64,000 nt of DNA from NCBI RefSeq assembly GCF_014269205.2, contig NZ_JABWRY020000001.1, positions 4,636,001 to 4,700,000 of the forward strand. The letters run 5' to 3'. Position 1 is the stretch's first letter; each line of letters begins with the position of its first letter. The position numbers were made by a program, and so were the translations under genes. Under the pieces are notes generated by a model. That model was not told where the DNA came from and ran no database searches. It saw only the letters and a list, made by a program, of their open reading frames with translations. Below are positions 61,763 through 64,000 of this stretch, one piece after another. Source of the stretch: Pseudomonas kermanshahensis. GTDB lineage: Bacteria > Pseudomonadota > Gammaproteobacteria > Pseudomonadales > Pseudomonadaceae.

Positions 61763-61781
61763 GCAAATGCAAATCTTTCGC
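61763..61781. promoter_or_regulatory. Possible Fur box before the imelysin gene
   Basis: GCAAATGCAAATCTTTCGC matches about 12 of 19 positions of the Fur consensus, 64 bp before the start codon. Iron control is plausible for this family; the match is weak. Confidence 0.4.
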
Positions 61782-61844
61782 ATGATGTTGCGGTTTCGCG
61801 TGCCATGGCGCACGGTCCAACCACACGACGCAGGGAAACCAACA

Positions 61845-63179
61845 ATGATTCGAATGCCTCTGGCCTCCGCCAGTCTGCTGGCCATCGCCATCGCGCTCGC
61901 CGGATGTGGCGAAAAGGATGACAAGGCCGCTGCTCCGCAAGCTCAAGCGCCTGCTGCCGCCAGCACCACCGCCGCCGCGCCTGGGGCTGTCGATGAAGCG
62001 GCCGGCAAGGCCGTGGTCAAGCATTACGCCGACATGGTCTTCGCCGTGTACAGCGACTCGCTGAGCACCGCCAAGGCCCTGCAGACGGCTGTCGACGCGT
62101 TCCTGGCCAAGCCCAACGACGAAACCCTGAAAGCCGCCAAGGACGCCTGGGCCGCCTCGCGCGTACCTTACCTGCAGAGCGAAGCCTTCCGCTTTGGCAA
62201 CACCATCATCGACGACTGGGAAGGCCAAGTTAACGCCTGGCCCCTGGACGAAGGCCTGATCGACTACGTCGACAAGAGCTACGAGCACGCCCTGGGCAAC
62301 CCGGCGGCCAGCGCCAACATCATCGCCAACACCGAGATCCAGGTCGGCGAAGAGAAGGTCGACGTCAAGGACATCACCCCAGAGAAGCTGGCCAGCCTGA
62401 ACGAGCTGGGCGGTTCCGAAGCCAACGTCGCCACCGGCTACCACGCCATCGAATTCCTGCTCTGGGGCCAGGACCTGAACGGCACCGGCCCAGGTGCCGG
62501 CAACCGCCCTGCTTCCGACTACCTGGAAGGCAACGGCGCCACTGGCGGCCACAACGACCGCCGTCGTGCCTACCTGAAGGCGGCCACCGACCTGCTGGTC
62601 AAGGACCTCGAAGAGATGGTCGGCAACTGGGCACCGAACGTTGCCGACAACTACCGCGCCACCCTGGAAGCCGAGCCGGTCAACGACGGCCTGCGCAAGA
62701 TGCTGTTCGGCATGGGCAGCCTGTCGCTGGGCGAACTGGCGGGCGAGCGCATGAAGGTCTCGCTGGAAGCCAACTCGCCTGAAGACGAGCAAGACTGCTT
62801 CAGCGACAACACCCACTACTCGCACTTCTACGACGCCAAGGGTATCCGCAACGTCTACCTGGGCGAGTACACCCGCCCGGATGGCACCAAACTGACCGGC
62901 CCGAGCCTGTCGTCGCTGGTGGCCAAGGTTGACCCGGCTACCGACGCCACCCTGAAGGCCGACCTGGAAGCCACCGAAGCGAAGATCCAGGTGATCGTCG
63001 ACCATGCCCTGAAAGGCGAGCACTACGACCAACTGATCGCTGCCGACAACGCCGCTGGCAACCAGGTCGTGCGTGACGCCATCGCCTCGCTGGTCAAGCA
63101 GACCGGCGCGATCGAACAGGCTGCAGGCAAGCTGGGCATCGCCAACCTGAACCCGGATACTGCGGATCACGAGTTCTGA
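61845..63179 (+). CDS. Imelysin-family (insulin-cleaving/IrpA-like) lipoprotein, M75
   Basis: A 444-residue lipoprotein (MIRMPLASASLLAIAIALAGC; Cys21) of the imelysin family. The family motif GxHxxE is G198-Y-H200-A-I-E203, followed by the paired helical halves of the fold. PAO1 homologue is PA4370 (IcmP), a secreted or outer-membrane protein linked to iron acquisition. The next gene is the di-haem oxidoreductase that usually accompanies it. ATG at 61845 begins the lipoprotein signal; a terminator follows. Confidence 0.9.
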   Translation: MIRMPLASASLLAIAIALAGCGEKDDKAAAPQAQAPAAASTTAAAPGAVDEAAGKAVVKHYADMVFAVYSDSLSTAKALQTAVDAFLAKPNDETLKAAKDAWAASRVPYLQSEAFRFGNTIIDDWEGQVNAWPLDEGLIDYVDKSYEHALGNPAASANIIANTEIQVGEEKVDVKDITPEKLASLNELGGSEANVATGYHAIEFLLWGQDLNGTGPGAGNRPASDYLEGNGATGGHNDRRRAYLKAATDLLVKDLEEMVGNWAPNVADNYRATLEAEPVNDGLRKMLFGMGSLSLGELAGERMKVSLEANSPEDEQDCFSDNTHYSHFYDAKGIRNVYLGEYTRPDGTKLTGPSLSSLVAKVDPATDATLKADLEATEAKIQVIVDHALKGEHYDQLIAADNAAGNQVVRDAIASLVKQTGAIEQAAGKLGIANLNPDTADHEF

Positions 63180-63200
63180 TTCGGCTGTAGCGGTTCTGGA

Positions 63201-63229
63201 AAAGGCGACCTTAGGGTCGCCTTTTTTGC
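63201..63229 (+). terminator. Intrinsic terminator of the imelysin gene
   Basis: 10-bp stem AAAGGCGACC / GGTCGCCTTT, TTAG loop, T6 tail. Confidence 0.93.
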
Positions 63230-63232
63230 TTC

Positions 63233-63320
63233 TGGCCCTTTCGCGGGCAAGCCCGCTCCCACCAGGACGGCATGATTCCTGAGATCTGTGTGGGAGCGGG
63301 TTTACCCGCGAAGAGGCCGG
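63233..63320. repeat. Inverted REP pair
   Basis: CTGGCCCTTTCGCGGGCAAG plus CCCGCTCCCAC on the left; GTGGGAGCGGGTTTACCCGC plus GAAGAGGCCGG on the right. Confidence 0.88.
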
Positions 63321-63356
63321 CACAGGCAACAGATGTAGCTGACACTGATTTCATCC

Positions 63357-63373
63357 AGCAATTGCAAATTGCT
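63357..63373. promoter_or_regulatory. Perfect inverted repeat before the di-haem oxidoreductase
   Basis: AGCAATT-GCA-AATTGCT, 7-bp arms, 66 bp upstream of the start codon; candidate operator, binding protein unknown. Confidence 0.5.
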
Positions 63374-63439
63374 CTTATTCAAACATCCCCACTTTGCTAA
63401 GCTTGCACGCCGGTTTTTCGCTCACGCCCAGGATCCTTG

Positions 63440-64000
63440 ATGTCCTCGTCGCTGTTCAGACTCTCTCCCCTGCTGCTGGCCTTTGCCCTCGCCGCCTGTG
63501 ACGACGCCCCGCGTTTCACCCAGGCAGAGCCCGGCGAAGCGCTGTCGGGTGGCAAGGCGACGGTGCAGCGCAGCGATCGCAATGCCTATTCCCTGCCCTC
63601 GGCCAACCTTTCGCCCGAGCGGCGCCTGGACTTCGCCGTCGGCAACAGTTTTTTCCGCAACCCCTGGGTGATCGCCCCGTCCACCACCACCGCGCGTGAT
63701 GGCCTCGGCCCGCTGTTCAACACCAATGCCTGCCAGAACTGCCACGTGCGCGATGGCCGCGGTCACCCACCCGAGCTCGATGACAGCAACGCGGTGTCGA
63801 TGCTGGTGCGCCTGTCGATCCCCGACCAGCCTTACCTGGCCAAGGTGGTAGAGCGCCTGGGCGTGGTCCCCGAGCCCGTGTACGGCACCCAGTTGCAGGA
63901 CATGGCTATCCCCGGCGTGGCGCCGGAGGGCAAGGTCCGCGTGACCTACGCCAACCAGGCCGTCACGTTCAAGGACGGCCACCAGGTCGAACTGCGTCGC
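63440..64000 (+). CDS. Di-haem oxidoreductase-like lipoprotein (DUF1111), N-terminal part
   Basis: The frame runs off the window at 64000 (187 residues seen). A lipoprotein signal (MSSSLFRLSPLLLAFALAAC; Cys20) is followed by a c-type haem site, C98-x-x-C101-H102 (TNACQNCHVRDGRGHP), typical of the DUF1111/thiol-oxidoreductase family paired with imelysin. Probably transfers electrons in periplasmic iron metabolism. AGGA is 6 nt before the ATG at 63440. The terminator and REP pair before it argue for its own promoter, with a palindrome upstream. Confidence 0.87.
   Translation, partial: MSSSLFRLSPLLLAFALAACDDAPRFTQAEPGEALSGGKATVQRSDRNAYSLPSANLSPERRLDFAVGNSFFRNPWVIAPSTTTARDGLGPLFNTNACQNCHVRDGRGHPPELDDSNAVSMLVRLSIPDQPYLAKVVERLGVVPEPVYGTQLQDMAIPGVAPEGKVRVTYANQAVTFKDGHQVELRR

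Noticed and set aside
1..64000. CRISPR arrays, tRNA/rRNA genes, prophage or complete IS elements
   Set aside because: Searched by eye for regular spaced repeats, cloverleaf-like and rRNA sequence, integrase or transposase motifs; none seen. REP pairs are the only repeated families.

Overview
The window is a piece of a Pseudomonas chromosome, almost certainly from the P. putida group. Protein sequences recognisable on sight include the TtgR/TtgABC solvent and antibiotic efflux system, a pcaRKFTBDC protocatechuate cluster, XenB, BifA and an MvaT/TurA-type H-NS analogue. GC content and third-position GC are high throughout. The intergenic spaces are full of P. putida-type REP elements, mostly as inverted pairs. 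I saw no rRNA, tRNA, CRISPR array, prophage or complete insertion sequence.

Layout. Positions 1-6.0 kb hold a truncated LysR regulator, an NAD(P)-binding protein and a secreted metallo-beta-lactamase-fold protein divergent from another LysR regulator, then a small exported peptide, an oxaloacetate decarboxylase of the PEP mutase/isocitrate lyase superfamily and a 14-TM DHA2-type MFS exporter. Positions 6.2-12.9 kb are ttgR divergent from ttgABC, with the TtgR operator visible between them. Positions 13.1-24.5 kb are an aromatic-catabolism block: an OprD-type porin, a LysR regulator, an Mpo1-like membrane protein, then (minus strand) pcaR, pcaK, pcaF and a tightly packed pcaTBDC run. The pcaR, pcaK and pcaF upstream regions each carry a copy of the 15-bp PcaR box. 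Together the cluster imports aromatic acids and dicarboxylates and converts beta-carboxymuconate to TCA intermediates, apart from the CoA-transferase step (pcaIJ), which is not here.

Positions 24.9-34 kb hold a small basic protein, a PiT phosphate transporter, a HerA-like ATPase, a dCache chemoreceptor (McpG-like) behind a sigma-28 promoter, and a three-gene translationally coupled operon of unknown product (GT4 glycosyltransferase, DUF2334 deacetylase-like protein, YbhN-type flippase). Positions 34-64 kb are conserved Pseudomonas backbone, in an order that as I remember it follows P. aeruginosa PAO1 from about PA4314 to PA4371: purU, mvaT/turA, sbcB, PilZ protein, lipoprotein, pyk, a delta-60 repeat protein (probable insertion), ferredoxin reductase, class I fumarase, nitrilase-like hydrolase, GNAT, DJ-1/PfpI, cardiolipin synthase, YceI, serine hydrolase, acyl-CoA dehydrogenase-like protein, olsBA, acpH, arsR-xenB, epimerase, argP/lysE, sodB, bifA, an imelysin lipoprotein and the start of a di-haem oxidoreductase.

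Most notable non-coding signals: a 171-bp MITE-like element with perfect 18-bp terminal inverted repeats and an 8-bp target duplication, inserted inside the intrinsic terminator shared by fumA and its convergent neighbour; a candidate small RNA (promoter plus strong terminator) divergent from pcaR and abutting a PcaR half-box; an untested leader ORF in the pcaF 5' region; a near-perfect 24-bp palindrome in front of pcaT; and two sigma-28 promoters (mcpG, bifA) with the same 12-nt spacer. No gene cluster looks like a wholly new defence or mobile system. The best candidate for an undescribed pathway is the glycosyltransferase/deacetylase/flippase operon at 30.9-33.7 kb.
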